Shown piece by piece: positions 54,361 to 62,542 of a DNA stretch of 64,000 nucleotides (position 1 is the stretch's first letter; each line of letters starts with the position of its first letter). This DNA is from DATIYF01 sp035517775 (GTDB taxonomy: Bacteria; Acidobacteriota; Terriglobia; Terriglobales; Acidobacteriaceae), in the NCBI GenBank assembly GCA_035517775.1, contig DATIYF010000123.1, forward strand, positions 1-64,000. Direction: 5' to 3'. The notes below the pieces were generated by a model, which searched no databases, was not told where the DNA came from, and saw nothing but the letters and a program-made list of their open reading frames with translations. Position numbers and translations under genes: made by a program.

Positions 54361-55323
54361 TCAATCAGCCCGAATTCTCGGGTCCACTGCCAACAGCAAC
54401 ACGTCGGCCACAAGATTCCCCATCACCATGAACAACGTAGAAGCCATGACCACGTCAATCACGACGTACAAATCCCTGGACATGGCGGCATCGAGCAAGA
54501 AAGGACCCAGGCCCGGCCAGCCGACGACGACCTCGACCAGCAGGGAAGCGCTCAGGAGGCCGCCGAGAGAGAGCCCGAACAGCGAAATCAGAGGATTTGC
54601 TCCAGCAGGCAAAACATAGCGGAACAAAAGCCTGAAGGGGCCGACACCGTGTCCGCGCGCGGCCTGAATGAAGGGCGCTCCCAGGACCTCGCGCATGCTC
54701 GAACGCACATGGCGCAGGAGAATCGGCAGAGTCGCCAGAGTAAGCGCAACCACGGGAATCACAAGATGCCAAGCAAGGTCGCGGAGCCCCGGCAGAAGGC
54801 CCGCATGTTCAGGATTGAGAGATGCCATTCCGCCCGCGGGCAAGACGTTTGTCCGAACCGCCAGCTCGAGGAACAGCAGAGCCACGACCAGCTCGGGAAC
54901 TGCCAGCAGCACTGAGGTAGCTCCCGTGCACAACCGGTCGCGCCAGCCGCCTGCCCGCAAGGCCATCCAGATACCCAGGGGAATGGCGATCATCCAGGCG
55001 AGCAGGGTCGCAGTTGCGGTCAGCAAAAGCGTGTTCCAGGCTCGAACCAGAAGCAAAGGTCGAATCGGCGAGTTATAGGCGAGGGAATATCCCCAGTTTC
55101 CTCCTAAAGCGGCTTTAATCCAGTCGAGGTAACGCACGGGAAACACTTTATCGAGGCCGTATTGCGACTGCAGGGCTGCGATCGTCTCGCGGGAAACTTG
55201 CGGGTTCAACTTCAGTTCGTCAAAATACGTCCCGGGGGCCAGGCTGGTAAAGGCGAAGCACAAGATCGAAACCCCGGCCAGTAGAAACAGCGCGTGCAAC
55301 AAACGGCGCGCAAGAAATCTCAT
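54361..55323 (-). CDS. ABC transporter permease, DppB/OppB type
   Basis: 320 residues with six hydrophobic segments. The N-terminus MRFLARRLLHALFLLAGVS and the QYGLDKVFPVRYLDW block fit DppB. The EAA loop is around QAARGHGVGPFRLLFRYVLP. It forms the second half-channel with the neighbour encoded at 53326-54357. ATG 55323 overlaps the stop of the ATPase gene upstream (ATGA), so all five transporter genes are coupled. Confidence 0.9.
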   Translation of the reverse strand: MRFLARRLLHALFLLAGVSILCFAFTSLAPGTYFDELKLNPQVSRETIAALQSQYGLDKVFPVRYLDWIKAALGGNWGYSLAYNSPIRPLLLVRAWNTLLLTATATLLAWMIAIPLGIWMALRAGGWRDRLCTGATSVLLAVPELVVALLFLELAVRTNVLPAGGMASLNPEHAGLLPGLRDLAWHLVIPVVALTLATLPILLRHVRSSMREVLGAPFIQAARGHGVGPFRLLFRYVLPAGANPLISLFGLSLGGLLSASLLVEVVVGWPGLGPFLLDAAMSRDLYVVIDVVMASTLFMVMGNLVADVLLLAVDPRIRAD

Positions 55324-56168
55324 GGCAGGGGCTCCTGGAGACGGGCAAGCCCGGATTCAAGCGCGTGCGCAGAGGAGATCAACTGCTGCGTGTGCTCGTG
55401 AGACGGGACAGCGAGAACTTGTTCCTTGCTGCCGTACTCCACAACCTGCCCCCGATGCATGATTGCGATGTAGTGGGCGATGCGAGCCACCAGGCTTAGA
55501 TCGTGCGAAATCAGAAGGTAAGTGAGCGAGTGGGCGGCCTGAAGTTCTGCGAGCAACTTGAGAATGTGGGCCTGCGTAATCAGATCGAGGCCCGACAACG
55601 ACTCATCGAGGATCAACAGGCTCGGCTGACAGGCGAGCGCTCGTGCAATTGCCAGGCGCTGGCGCTGGCCTCCGCTGAGTTGCAGTGGAGCGCGCTCGGA
55701 CCAATCTGCCGGCAGACCGACCTCGGTCATCAGGTCAAGCGCCCGCCGCCTGCGCGCATGGCGTGAACCCAGGTGTCTGATTGCCAGCGGCTCTTCGATG
55801 ATCTGGGCCGCAGTAAGCCGAAAGTTCAATGCTCCGGCCGAATCCTGAAATACCAGTTGCAGCCGAGGGCGGAACTGCCTCAATTCAGCCGCCGTGGACT
55901 TGGTGACGTTCTTTCCTTCCAACCAGATTTCACCGCTATCGGGGCGCTCGAGAAGGGAGAGGCATGCGGCAAGAGTCGATTTTCCTGAACCCGACTCGCC
56001 TACCAGGCCGGTGACGCAACCGGGGGCAAGCTCGAAATCAACGTTTCTAATTGCATCTACGGTGAATCGCTTGCGTGAGAGGCGCGATCTCTGTTCGTAG
56101 CGCTTGCTCAGCGCTCGAACCTTAACCAGTGCCGGCTTGGGCGCGAGTTTGGCGGCACTAGTTACCAT
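55320..56168 (-). CDS. ABC transporter ATPase, DppF/OppF type
   Basis: 282 residues. Walker A GESGSGKST, Q-loop VFQDSAGAL, signature LSGGQRQRLAIARAL, Walker B LLILDESLSGLD, H-loop ISHD. The C-terminal oligopeptide-HPY extension is short. It couples ATP hydrolysis to peptide transport with its partner at 56158-57177, which it overlaps by eleven bases. Walker B carries the normal Glu, so it should be active. Confidence 0.92.
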   Translation of the reverse strand: MVTSAAKLAPKPALVKVRALSKRYEQRSRLSRKRFTVDAIRNVDFELAPGCVTGLVGESGSGKSTLAACLSLLERPDSGEIWLEGKNVTKSTAAELRQFRPRLQLVFQDSAGALNFRLTAAQIIEEPLAIRHLGSRHARRRRALDLMTEVGLPADWSERAPLQLSGGQRQRLAIARALACQPSLLILDESLSGLDLITQAHILKLLAELQAAHSLTYLLISHDLSLVARIAHYIAIMHRGQVVEYGSKEQVLAVPSHEHTQQLISSAHALESGLARLQEPLP

Positions 56169-57177
56169 ACTGGAAGCAACTCACTTTGCGCCCCGGTTCG
56201 GCTGCGACTTCTGCCGGCTGCTCATGCGCGCAGATGGCACTGCGCTGTGAGCACCGAGGCTCAAACACGCAGCCCCGGCCGCCGGAGTTTGCCGTGAGGT
56301 CGGGAATGAGCGCCAGCGATGAGCGGTCTGGGCCCGCTGCTCGAAAAGAGCGCGGCATCAGGCTTAACAAACCCTGGCTGTAGGGATGAAGGGGGCGGCT
56401 AAACACCTGCGCCAAGGCTCCCTCTTCGACGATGCGGCCGCCGTAAATGACCACAACTCGATCGGCGAGACCAGCCAGCTCCACGGGGTTATGGGTGATA
56501 AACAAGATCGCCATACCCGTGGTCTGGTTGAATTCTCGAAGCATCCGGAGGATCTCAATCTGTGTGGCGACATCAAGGGCGCGCGTGCACTCGTCAGCGA
56601 TGAGCAGCTCGGGTCGGCAAACCAGGGCCTGGGCGATGACCACGCGATGCAGTTCGCCACCGCTGAGTTCATGGGGATAGGCGCGATAGACCCGCTCAGG
56701 ATTGCGCAGGTCAACCGCCTGCAGCATGCCAATGACGCGCTCGCGCCGCTCCGCCCGCCCCAGCTTGCAATGGGCCCGAAGGACCTCGGCAATCTGCTGG
56801 CCAACTCGCATTACGGGGCTCAGCGCAAGACCGGGATCCTGATGGATCAACGCGATTCTTGCTCCGCGAATCGAGCCCAATTCGGCGCAGGGCAAAGAAA
56901 GCAGGTCCTGGTTTTTCCAAAAAATGCTTCCGGAAATCTCCGTTCCGTGCGGCAACAGCCTCAGCAAAGCCGCAGCCAGGGTGCTCTTTCCCGAGCCCGA
57001 TTCGCCAAGAACGCCAACCATCTCTCCTGCTCCCAGGCGCAGATTGATGCCGCAGAGAGCAGGAACCTTGCGACTCGATCCGGCCTTATAAGTTACGGCA
57101 AGATTTGAGACGGCGAGCAGTTCGGAAGAGCTTAAGGCCGAAGGCGGCGGCCAGGCAGACTGTAAAGAGACTTCCAC
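56158..57177 (-). CDS. ABC transporter ATPase, DppD/OppD type
   Basis: 339 residues. Walker A GESGSGKST, Q-loop IHQDPGLALSP, signature LSGGELHRVVIAQAL, Walker B LLIADECTRALD. The C-terminus has the Oligo_HPY domain with four cysteines (GCVFEPRCSQRSAICAHEQ in outline, then SCFQ), which in DppD/OppD bind an iron-sulphur cluster. It is the first gene of the coupled five-gene transporter, ATG 57177. The 129-base upstream region is the likely promoter for the entire series down to the CHAT gene. Confidence 0.92.
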   Translation of the reverse strand: MEVSLQSAWPPPSALSSSELLAVSNLAVTYKAGSSRKVPALCGINLRLGAGEMVGVLGESGSGKSTLAAALLRLLPHGTEISGSIFWKNQDLLSLPCAELGSIRGARIALIHQDPGLALSPVMRVGQQIAEVLRAHCKLGRAERRERVIGMLQAVDLRNPERVYRAYPHELSGGELHRVVIAQALVCRPELLIADECTRALDVATQIEILRMLREFNQTTGMAILFITHNPVELAGLADRVVVIYGGRIVEEGALAQVFSRPLHPYSQGLLSLMPRSFRAAGPDRSSLALIPDLTANSGGRGCVFEPRCSQRSAICAHEQPAEVAAEPGRKVSCFQYGN

Positions 57178-57306
57178 ATCGGAGCCCTCAGCCGCATTTT
57201 CAGGTATTCAGCCGCCGAGAACTAAATTACCGAGGTAACAGGGGAGGGCGCCCGACCTGAGTAGCTCACTTCCGAGATTTCAGTTCCCGGTTCTCAGCGG
57301 GGGCTC

Positions 57307-57549
57307 CTACAGATATTTATCAAGCCCCGGAGGGGATGGTTCGGGCGTGCCAATGAGCGCGTAGGTGGCAGCGGCGCGCGTGAGAGATTCGTCCGAGCCG
57401 CAACCAGAATTGACCTGACCACCCTGAGCTTCTACGGAGAGCCAGGCAAGGCGAACGATTCTGCGCGCGGCCCAGGCTCGAAACAGCCTGCGGCCAGGAA
57501 GCAGTTCGCAGGCCAAGCTGCAGTCTTCCGCGGTCAAGGCAATCTGCAT
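57307..57549 (-). CDS. Small hypothetical protein downstream of the degenerate PilZ regulator
   Basis: 80 residues from ATG 57549, with GGAAG nine bases upstream; it starts 19 bases after the stop of the receiver-PilZ gene on the same strand. It has three cysteines, a basic middle segment (GRRLFRAWAARRIVR) and no recognisable domain. It could be a real last gene of that operon or a spurious frame; the spacing is the main argument for it. Confidence 0.4.
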   Translation of the reverse strand: MQIALTAEDCSLACELLPGRRLFRAWAARRIVRLAWLSVEAQGGQVNSGCGSDESLTRAAATYALIGTPEPSPPGLDKYL

Positions 57550-57568
57550 GGCGGCGGGCTTCCGATGG

Positions 57569-58354
57569 CTAGGCACGCTGCTCCACCCGAACAATGAATT
57601 CGTGAATCGCGGCCTCGTTTTCAGAGCCAATCTCCGTGAACTGAATTCCTCTTCGATGCTCCTTTGCCCACACCACCATGCCGCATGCTTCGACGGTCAC
57701 GTTAGAGATTGGAAGGCAGAAGGAAAGTTGCACCGGCTCGCCTTGCTCCAGGTCTTCAGCATCTATCTGAATGCCGCCCAGGCTGAGGTTGCAGCTGAGC
57801 GCGCGTACCGTCCGGTGGCCGGTCTTGCAAACGACCTCGGTTTGAAGCGGAACCCGAATGTAGCGGCGGCGGTTTTCGAGCAGAGATCCGCGCATGGTCC
57901 GCCACAGCGCCATCAGCCTCAGCGGGTCCAGCGGCTTGTGAACATAGAAGCACGCACCCTGATGAAAGGCCCGCTGCATGGCGTGGCCACTCTCGCCTTC
58001 AGTCATCACGATGATTGGCGTGGAGCGGTTCCAGAGGGAGGCCCGAACCTTTTCCGTAAGTTCCAAGCCGCACACCGGCGGCATGGCGACATTCAGAATG
58101 ATGCCATCAAACCTTCGGCTGTTAATCAAGAGGGCAGCTTGGCGGCTGTCATGCACCGGTATGACCCGCACCGGAAGGCAAGAGAAGACCTCTACCATGA
58201 GGTCAAGGCTGGGCCGGTCACGCTCCACAAGGAGTAACCGCAAAGGCCTCTGGGTCCGACCCGAGAGTTCCGGCCCCGAGGCCATTTCCTGGTTCGGGCC
58301 GCGGAAGACTTGTGCAGGGCTCAGACGGGCGGACATCTCGTCCTCAACCTCCAT
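57569..58354 (-). CDS. Receiver-PilZ protein with lost phospho-acceptor Asp
   Basis: 261 residues, paralogue of the protein at 16222-16917 with a 33-residue N-terminal addition. In the receiver, the strand-3 Asp is replaced by Asn88 (FDGIILNVAMP against FDGIFLDLEMP), and the acidic pocket is altered to VERD, so phosphorylation is unlikely. Lys in VHKPL and the PilZ motifs RRRYIRV and NLSLGG are kept, so c-di-GMP binding should persist. ATG 58354 has CGGAG upstream and overlaps the end of the CxxC-protein gene. Probably a c-di-GMP effector freed from phospho-control. Confidence 0.85.
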   Translation of the reverse strand: MEVEDEMSARLSPAQVFRGPNQEMASGPELSGRTQRPLRLLLVERDRPSLDLMVEVFSCLPVRVIPVHDSRQAALLINSRRFDGIILNVAMPPVCGLELTEKVRASLWNRSTPIIVMTEGESGHAMQRAFHQGACFYVHKPLDPLRLMALWRTMRGSLLENRRRYIRVPLQTEVVCKTGHRTVRALSCNLSLGGIQIDAEDLEQGEPVQLSFCLPISNVTVEACGMVVWAKEHRRGIQFTEIGSENEAAIHEFIVRVEQRA

Positions 58355-58655
58355 AGGAGCACTCCGTCCCGGTGGCCTCAGTTGTCTTGCGCACGGGGCG
58401 GGAAAAGATCATGTGCGGCCTCTGGCTCTGCCCGCTGACGAGCTTGGCAGTGGCGCGCCCCGCTCCCCCGGTGCTGCCCACCCCTGGCCGGCTCAGGGCG
58501 CGGGAGACGCTCATCAGCGCCGTCGAGCCGCACGCACGGCACAGCCCGCGGGCGGCCGTGATCATCTCGCAGTCCAGGCACAAGTTTGCCTGGGCCAGAG
58601 GAACCATACTCAACGGGGAATTCTCCTTGTTGTTCGCCCAACTCCAGCTCTTCAT
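58344..58655 (-). CDS. Small CxxC-CxxC zinc-binding protein
   Basis: 103 residues from ATG 58655, preceded by GAGGGGG. A single zinc ribbon: NLCLDCEMITAARGLCRACGSTAL in outline, with CLDC and CRAC pairs 13 residues apart. The C-terminal half is disordered, rich in Gly, Ser and Arg. The stop overlaps the start of the receiver-PilZ gene by eleven bases, so the two are coupled. A cytoplasmic accessory or nucleic-acid-binding protein is plausible; the family has no assigned function that I know. Confidence 0.6.
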   Translation of the reverse strand: MKSWSWANNKENSPLSMVPLAQANLCLDCEMITAARGLCRACGSTALMSVSRALSRPGVGSTGGAGRATAKLVSGQSQRPHMIFSRPVRKTTEATGTECSYGG

Positions 58656-59133
58656 CAGGCCCCCTCTTTGGTGGATGCCGGTTCCAAAGGGGCCGCGGCC
58701 CAAAGCTCCCCAGGCTTCGGGCCGACGATCCCAAACCCAACCCGTCGCGGGTCGAAGCGATGCCGCAACTTCCATCCTTCATTCGCCTCTTGCGCCGAGC
58801 TGGGGTCGTGCTTCGGGGAGGGTGCGAGGTTGCACCCAGGAGAAACTTGGAATGCTCTCTTATCGGGAGTCGAGATCAAACGGAACATGCCCGGAGTAAA
58901 GCAATCGGGGAGCCACGGCTAACCCGCCGCGCCGGCGATTTTTTCCAACGACTTGCCCTTTTGCGCGCCGGGCAGGTGTCCGTAACGTGGTGCTCGATTA
59001 TGGAAAGCAGACAGGACGTGCCCAACGCCGGTTCGCAGCTTCACAAAAAAATCCTCCTCCCCTATATTTTCTTGTGCGCTCCGCGCCCTTATTCATCGAA
59101 CGGAAGATTGTCTGCTGGAAAGGAAGCCGGGTG
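58656..59133. other. Divergent intergenic region with no gene seen
   Basis: 478 bases between the CxxC gene and the plus-strand gene at 59134. Short open frames here do not look coding. The only clear element is the promoter at 59040-59068. I examined a GCCACGGCTAACC stretch near 58912 for riboswitch similarity and found no conserved core. Confidence 0.5.
59040..59068 (+). promoter_or_regulatory. Promoter of the anti-sigma-domain paralogue gene
   Basis: TTCACA (59040-59045), 17 bases, TATATT (59063-59068): each box has five of six consensus bases at ideal spacing. Transcription would begin near 59075, about 59 bases before ATG 59134. Confidence 0.65.
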
Positions 59134-59595
59134 ATGAAGTCTCTTCTAAAGGAAATGGATTGTACGGAAGTATCTTCGTCCGGGCCGAATGCCGCGCCAG
59201 GCGCCTCGTCCGACAAATGCGGAGACCAACCAGCCCAGCTTGTCTTCGACAGTGCACGGATGTCCTCAGGCGTGGCGACGCGCAGCAGCGCCGCTTCTGT
59301 GAGACAGTTGCTCTACCGCTCAGGGCCGGTCTGCATTGATCTCCACATCCAGCCCCGGCCCGGCATGGTCGCAGCTGAAGTCACCGGCCAGTTGCTGGAT
59401 TCCAGGCGGCCGAGTCACATCATGCGAGACATCCCCGTGAGCCTTCTCTACGACGGCGGCGCGGTGTCACACCAGACCACCAACCAGGTTGGCGAGTTCG
59501 ATTTCCGGGTGGATAGTCCGCGGCATCTGCAATTGGTCTTTGGCATCGGAAAGCGCAAAAGCGTAGTGGTCACCGTTCCCGATGCCCTGGTTTGA
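59134..59595 (+). CDS. Paralogue of the anti-sigma C-terminal domain, without zinc finger
   Basis: 153 residues from ATG 59134 (AAAGGAAG upstream; the frame is open from 58987, but that region holds the promoter). From residue 34 on it matches residues 85-206 of the protein at 47382-48002: QLVFDSARM, SVRQLLYR, IDLHIQPRP, VTGQLLDS, VSLLYDGG, TTNQVGEFDFRVD, IVVTVP-type end. The N-terminal zinc-finger part is absent. The domain looks like a small beta sandwich similar to carboxypeptidase-regulatory folds. It may bind the same partner as the CHAT-locus protein. Confidence 0.7.
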   Translation: MKSLLKEMDCTEVSSSGPNAAPGASSDKCGDQPAQLVFDSARMSSGVATRSSAASVRQLLYRSGPVCIDLHIQPRPGMVAAEVTGQLLDSRRPSHIMRDIPVSLLYDGGAVSHQTTNQVGEFDFRVDSPRHLQLVFGIGKRKSVVVTVPDALV

Positions 59596-59733
59596 GGCGC
59601 CGATTTCTGCCCGTTAGCCTTCCCCTTCCCTCCCCCCGTCAAACTGCGTGTGCGTCAGGAGGCTGGGGCCGGAATCCTCGCCGGCCTCCTCTGGCTGTAC
59701 AGAATTCGAACTTTTGCAGGGAGCTCTTGAACT

Positions 59734-61089
59734 ATGCTGAAGGGAAAAATCGTCGTCGGGGAAGATGATGGCGCGGTGCGCACGGCCCTGAGCGGCTACT
59801 TGAGGTCGCTCGAGTATGAGGTCAGAGAGGCGGCCACGTGCGAAAGCGTTAAGGAAGCCTTCAAGGGCGGCAAACCCGATGCTGCCATTCTGGATTATTC
59901 GCTGCCCGACGGAACCGCCCTGGATCTGCTACCTCAGCTCAGGCATTCTCACCCCTCCGTGCCGCTCATTCTCCTCACCGGCAACGGAACCATCCAGCTG
60001 GCGGTGCGGGCCATCAAAGAGGGCGCCGAGCAATTTCTCACCAAGCCCGTGCAAATGGCCGCCATTGCCACGGTGCTGGAGCGCGCCCTGCAAAACCACC
60101 GAAGCCATCAGAATCAATTACCCGGCAAATCGCGCGAGAAGCGGGAGAGCGTAGACCCGTTCATGGGCGGCAGTGCCGCCATTCGCAGCGTTGCTGAGCA
60201 GGCGGAGCGGGTCTGCAGAAGCCACTCGCCGGTACTGATCACCGGCGAGACGGGTGTTGGCAAAGGCGTCTTGGCGCGCTGGATCCATAACCACGGGCCT
60301 CGCGCGGCGGAGGCATTTGTGGACCTGAATTGTGCCGGGCTGGGGCGGGAGCTGCTCGAGACCGAGCTTTTTGGCCACGAAGTAGGCGCCTTTACCGGCG
60401 CGGTAAACCGCAAGGCCGGCCTAATGGAAGTGGCCAACCGGGGAACGGTGTTTCTTGATGAAATTGGCGACATGGACCTTCAGGTACAACCCAAACTCCT
60501 GAAGGTTCTCGAGGAAAAACGGTTCCGTAGATTGGGCGATGTGCACGAGCGGCAGCTCGATGTGCGCCTGGTCGCCGCCAGCCATCAGAACCTCGGCCAG
60601 CAGGTGCGGGATAAGAAGTTTCGCAGCGATCTTTATTTCCGCGTGAGTACGGTGGTCATTCAGGTGCCGCCGCTCCGCGAAAGAAAAGAAGACATCCGCC
60701 CGCTGGCCGAGCATTTCTTCCAGCGCGCGGCCATTGACCTGGGCCGGCTGCATCTGACTTTATCTCCCCAGGCGCTCGAGAAAATTGATCGCTACACCTG
60801 GCCAGGCAATATCCGGGAGTTGAAGAACGTGATTGAGCGCGCAGTTCTTCTGGCAACCGGCGACTCGGTTCGCCCGCACGACTTGCACCTGGAGTTCGAA
60901 GACAGCCTGCCCGCCGGTGGAGATGAATCGCTGATGACGCTACAGGAGCTTCATCAGTTGCACATTCGGCGGGTTTTAACCGCCGAACGCGGCAATGTGG
61001 CCCGCACCGCTGTGCGCCTGGGCGTGAGCCGGGCCTCTCTGTACAACAAGATGAAGGCCTTCGGCATCAGCTACGAGCGAAAAGAGTAA
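59734..61089 (+). CDS. NtrC-family sigma-54 activator (REC-AAA-HTH)
   Basis: 451 residues. Receiver with phospho-Asp D54 (AILDYSLP); AAA+ domain with Walker A GETGVGKG (171-178), the sigma-54 contact loop GAFTGA (218-223), Walker B TVFLDEIGD and the second-region FRSDLYFRVSTV; C-terminal Fis-type helix-turn-helix (GNVARTAVRLGVSRASLYNKM in outline). All functional motifs are intact, so it should open sigma-54 promoters on phosphorylation. A GGCCGG-centred hairpin precedes the gene at about 59658-59694. Partner kinase: one of those at 62.5-64 kb. Confidence 0.93.
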   Translation: MLKGKIVVGEDDGAVRTALSGYLRSLEYEVREAATCESVKEAFKGGKPDAAILDYSLPDGTALDLLPQLRHSHPSVPLILLTGNGTIQLAVRAIKEGAEQFLTKPVQMAAIATVLERALQNHRSHQNQLPGKSREKRESVDPFMGGSAAIRSVAEQAERVCRSHSPVLITGETGVGKGVLARWIHNHGPRAAEAFVDLNCAGLGRELLETELFGHEVGAFTGAVNRKAGLMEVANRGTVFLDEIGDMDLQVQPKLLKVLEEKRFRRLGDVHERQLDVRLVAASHQNLGQQVRDKKFRSDLYFRVSTVVIQVPPLRERKEDIRPLAEHFFQRAAIDLGRLHLTLSPQALEKIDRYTWPGNIRELKNVIERAVLLATGDSVRPHDLHLEFEDSLPAGGDESLMTLQELHQLHIRRVLTAERGNVARTAVRLGVSRASLYNKMKAFGISYERKE

Positions 61090-61103
61090 CTTCGGTGCCG
61101 GTT

Positions 61104-61940
61104 TTACTTGGCCACAGCGGCCCGGACCTTCCGGGCTTCCTTCCATGAAGCGGACGAGCCGGCATCGGCTTCGGCCGGCGCCTTAGCCGGGGCAAGATAA
61201 CCCGCCTCCCGCAGCCGCGAAATGGGGAGGGCTGCGCACAGCAGATTCGCCTGGACGAACTCGACTCCCATGCGGGCGAGCAGCGCAATGTCTTCCTTCG
61301 ACTCCACTCCTTCCGCCACCACTGCACTGCCTATAGAAGTCGCCAGCGTAGCCACGGATTCCACCACCGCCAGGCGTCGTGAATCATTTTTCAAGCCGCG
61401 CACAAAGTAGGAGTCCAGCTTGAAGTACTCGGGGTGGCAATCCACCATCATGCGGTAGTTGGACTGTCCCAGGCCCACGTCATCCAGGGCGATGCGGATG
61501 CCCGCCTCGCGCAGAACGGCCAGGCTGGCGTTCAGGCTGGGCACATGACAGGCGGGAGCGTGCTCCACGATTTCTACCACAATGCGGTTGGGGGCCAGGG
61601 AATGCCTGCTGGCCAGGTTGAGCAGGAAGTTGGCAAAACCCGCCTTCTGCGCCAAAGTCGTAGCATGAACGTTGACGTTCAAGCTCAGGTGCGCGGGCAA
61701 CTCCATCGCCTCCTTGAAGGCGACGGAAAGGCAGGTGCGGTCCATGGCATGCTCCGCCTTTTTTCTGCGCACGTAGTCAAACAGGACGTCGGCCCGCTCG
61801 AAATTTGTGTGCCGCGGACCGCGCACCAGGGCTTCCAGGCTGCGCACCACATTCCGCTGATCGCTGATCCGGAAGATAGGCTGAAAGCAAATGGACAGCC
61901 GGGCCGGATCTAGAATTGCATCCAACAACCTGGAATTCAT
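61104..61940 (-). CDS. EAL-domain c-di-GMP phosphodiesterase
   Basis: 278 residues, a lone EAL domain. Catalytic and metal residues are all present: E36 in SLEALVRG, N88 in LNVN, E123 in VVEIVEH, D153/D154 in ALDDVGLG, K174 in FKLD, E210 in VAEGVES and Q230. The usual DDFG loop reads DDVG, and the loop-6 neighbour QGYLF is replaced by QANLL, so activity is likely but regulation may differ. ATG 61940 overlaps the stop of the receiver gene (ATGA), making a two-gene response unit. Cytoplasmic. Confidence 0.9.
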   Translation of the reverse strand: MNSRLLDAILDPARLSICFQPIFRISDQRNVVRSLEALVRGPRHTNFERADVLFDYVRRKKAEHAMDRTCLSVAFKEAMELPAHLSLNVNVHATTLAQKAGFANFLLNLASRHSLAPNRIVVEIVEHAPACHVPSLNASLAVLREAGIRIALDDVGLGQSNYRMMVDCHPEYFKLDSYFVRGLKNDSRRLAVVESVATLATSIGSAVVAEGVESKEDIALLARMGVEFVQANLLCAALPISRLREAGYLAPAKAPAEADAGSSASWKEARKVRAAVAK

Positions 61941-62311
61941 GCTTCGGCCCCGATGAGGACTTTGATTCTTTCCGTCATCTCTTCCAGCCGCAGCGGCTTC
62001 TGCAGGAAGGCGTCCACGTGCTGGGTCAGGGCCTCGGACTTAATCTCCGGCCAGCCGTAGCCCGTAAGCACAATAATGTGCGTGGGCAGGGAAAGCTCGC
62101 GAATGTGCTTCACCAGGTCAAGGCCGCCGAACCCAAGCTTGCTCAGCCGCAGGTCTGTGACCACCACCGCGTAGGGAAAGAAGGCCAGCAGAGTTTCGGC
62201 TTCTTCCAGCTCTCTGGCGCAATCCACGTGATAGCCCATTGCGGTTAAGTACTCGTAATAGCCGCGCGCTAACTGCTCGTCGTCATCCACAATAAGAATT
62301 CTTTCTGCCAT
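61937..62311 (-). CDS. Single-domain response regulator partner of the EAL protein
   Basis: 124 residues from ATG 62311 (the frame is open to 62344). Receiver with VDDDEQ pocket, phospho-Asp in VVVTDLRLS, the LTGYG switch Thr, and Lys in LQKPL. It overlaps the EAL gene by four bases, so the two act together as a split receiver/EAL system. It is convergent with the NtrC-type gene and divergent from the degenerate kinase gene. Confidence 0.88.
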   Translation of the reverse strand: MAERILIVDDDEQLARGYYEYLTAMGYHVDCARELEEAETLLAFFPYAVVVTDLRLSKLGFGGLDLVKHIRELSLPTHIIVLTGYGWPEIKSEALTQHVDAFLQKPLRLEEMTERIKVLIGAEA

Positions 62312-62542
62312 GCCCGGAATTGAGCACGCCGCCTGCCAACCCATGAACGGACGAAGTTATTGAGAAGTGAAGGGGGCGCGCGGCGGACAAGTGTGGAAGC
62401 GTCCAACCACAGGTCAAGCTTTATAGAAACTGAACAAGGGAGATGGCGGGCAGTTCCGGGGTAAGTAATTACTCGCGTAACTTGAGGACAGGTGGCGGCG
62501 AAAGTAACCTGAAGCACCACCGTTCCGCATAGGAGTACCCGA

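Noticed and set aside
58656..58888. Small minus-strand frame upstream of the CxxC gene
   Set aside because: No recognisable protein and no ribosome site; the real gene starts at 58655 in another frame with a good ribosome site.
58860..58935. Possible c-di-GMP (GEMM) riboswitch around GCCACGGCTAACC, and a similar GCCGTGGCTAAC near 10035
   Set aside because: The conserved GGGACGCAAAGCC and GCAAACC parts of the GEMM core are missing and no two-stem arrangement could be drawn.
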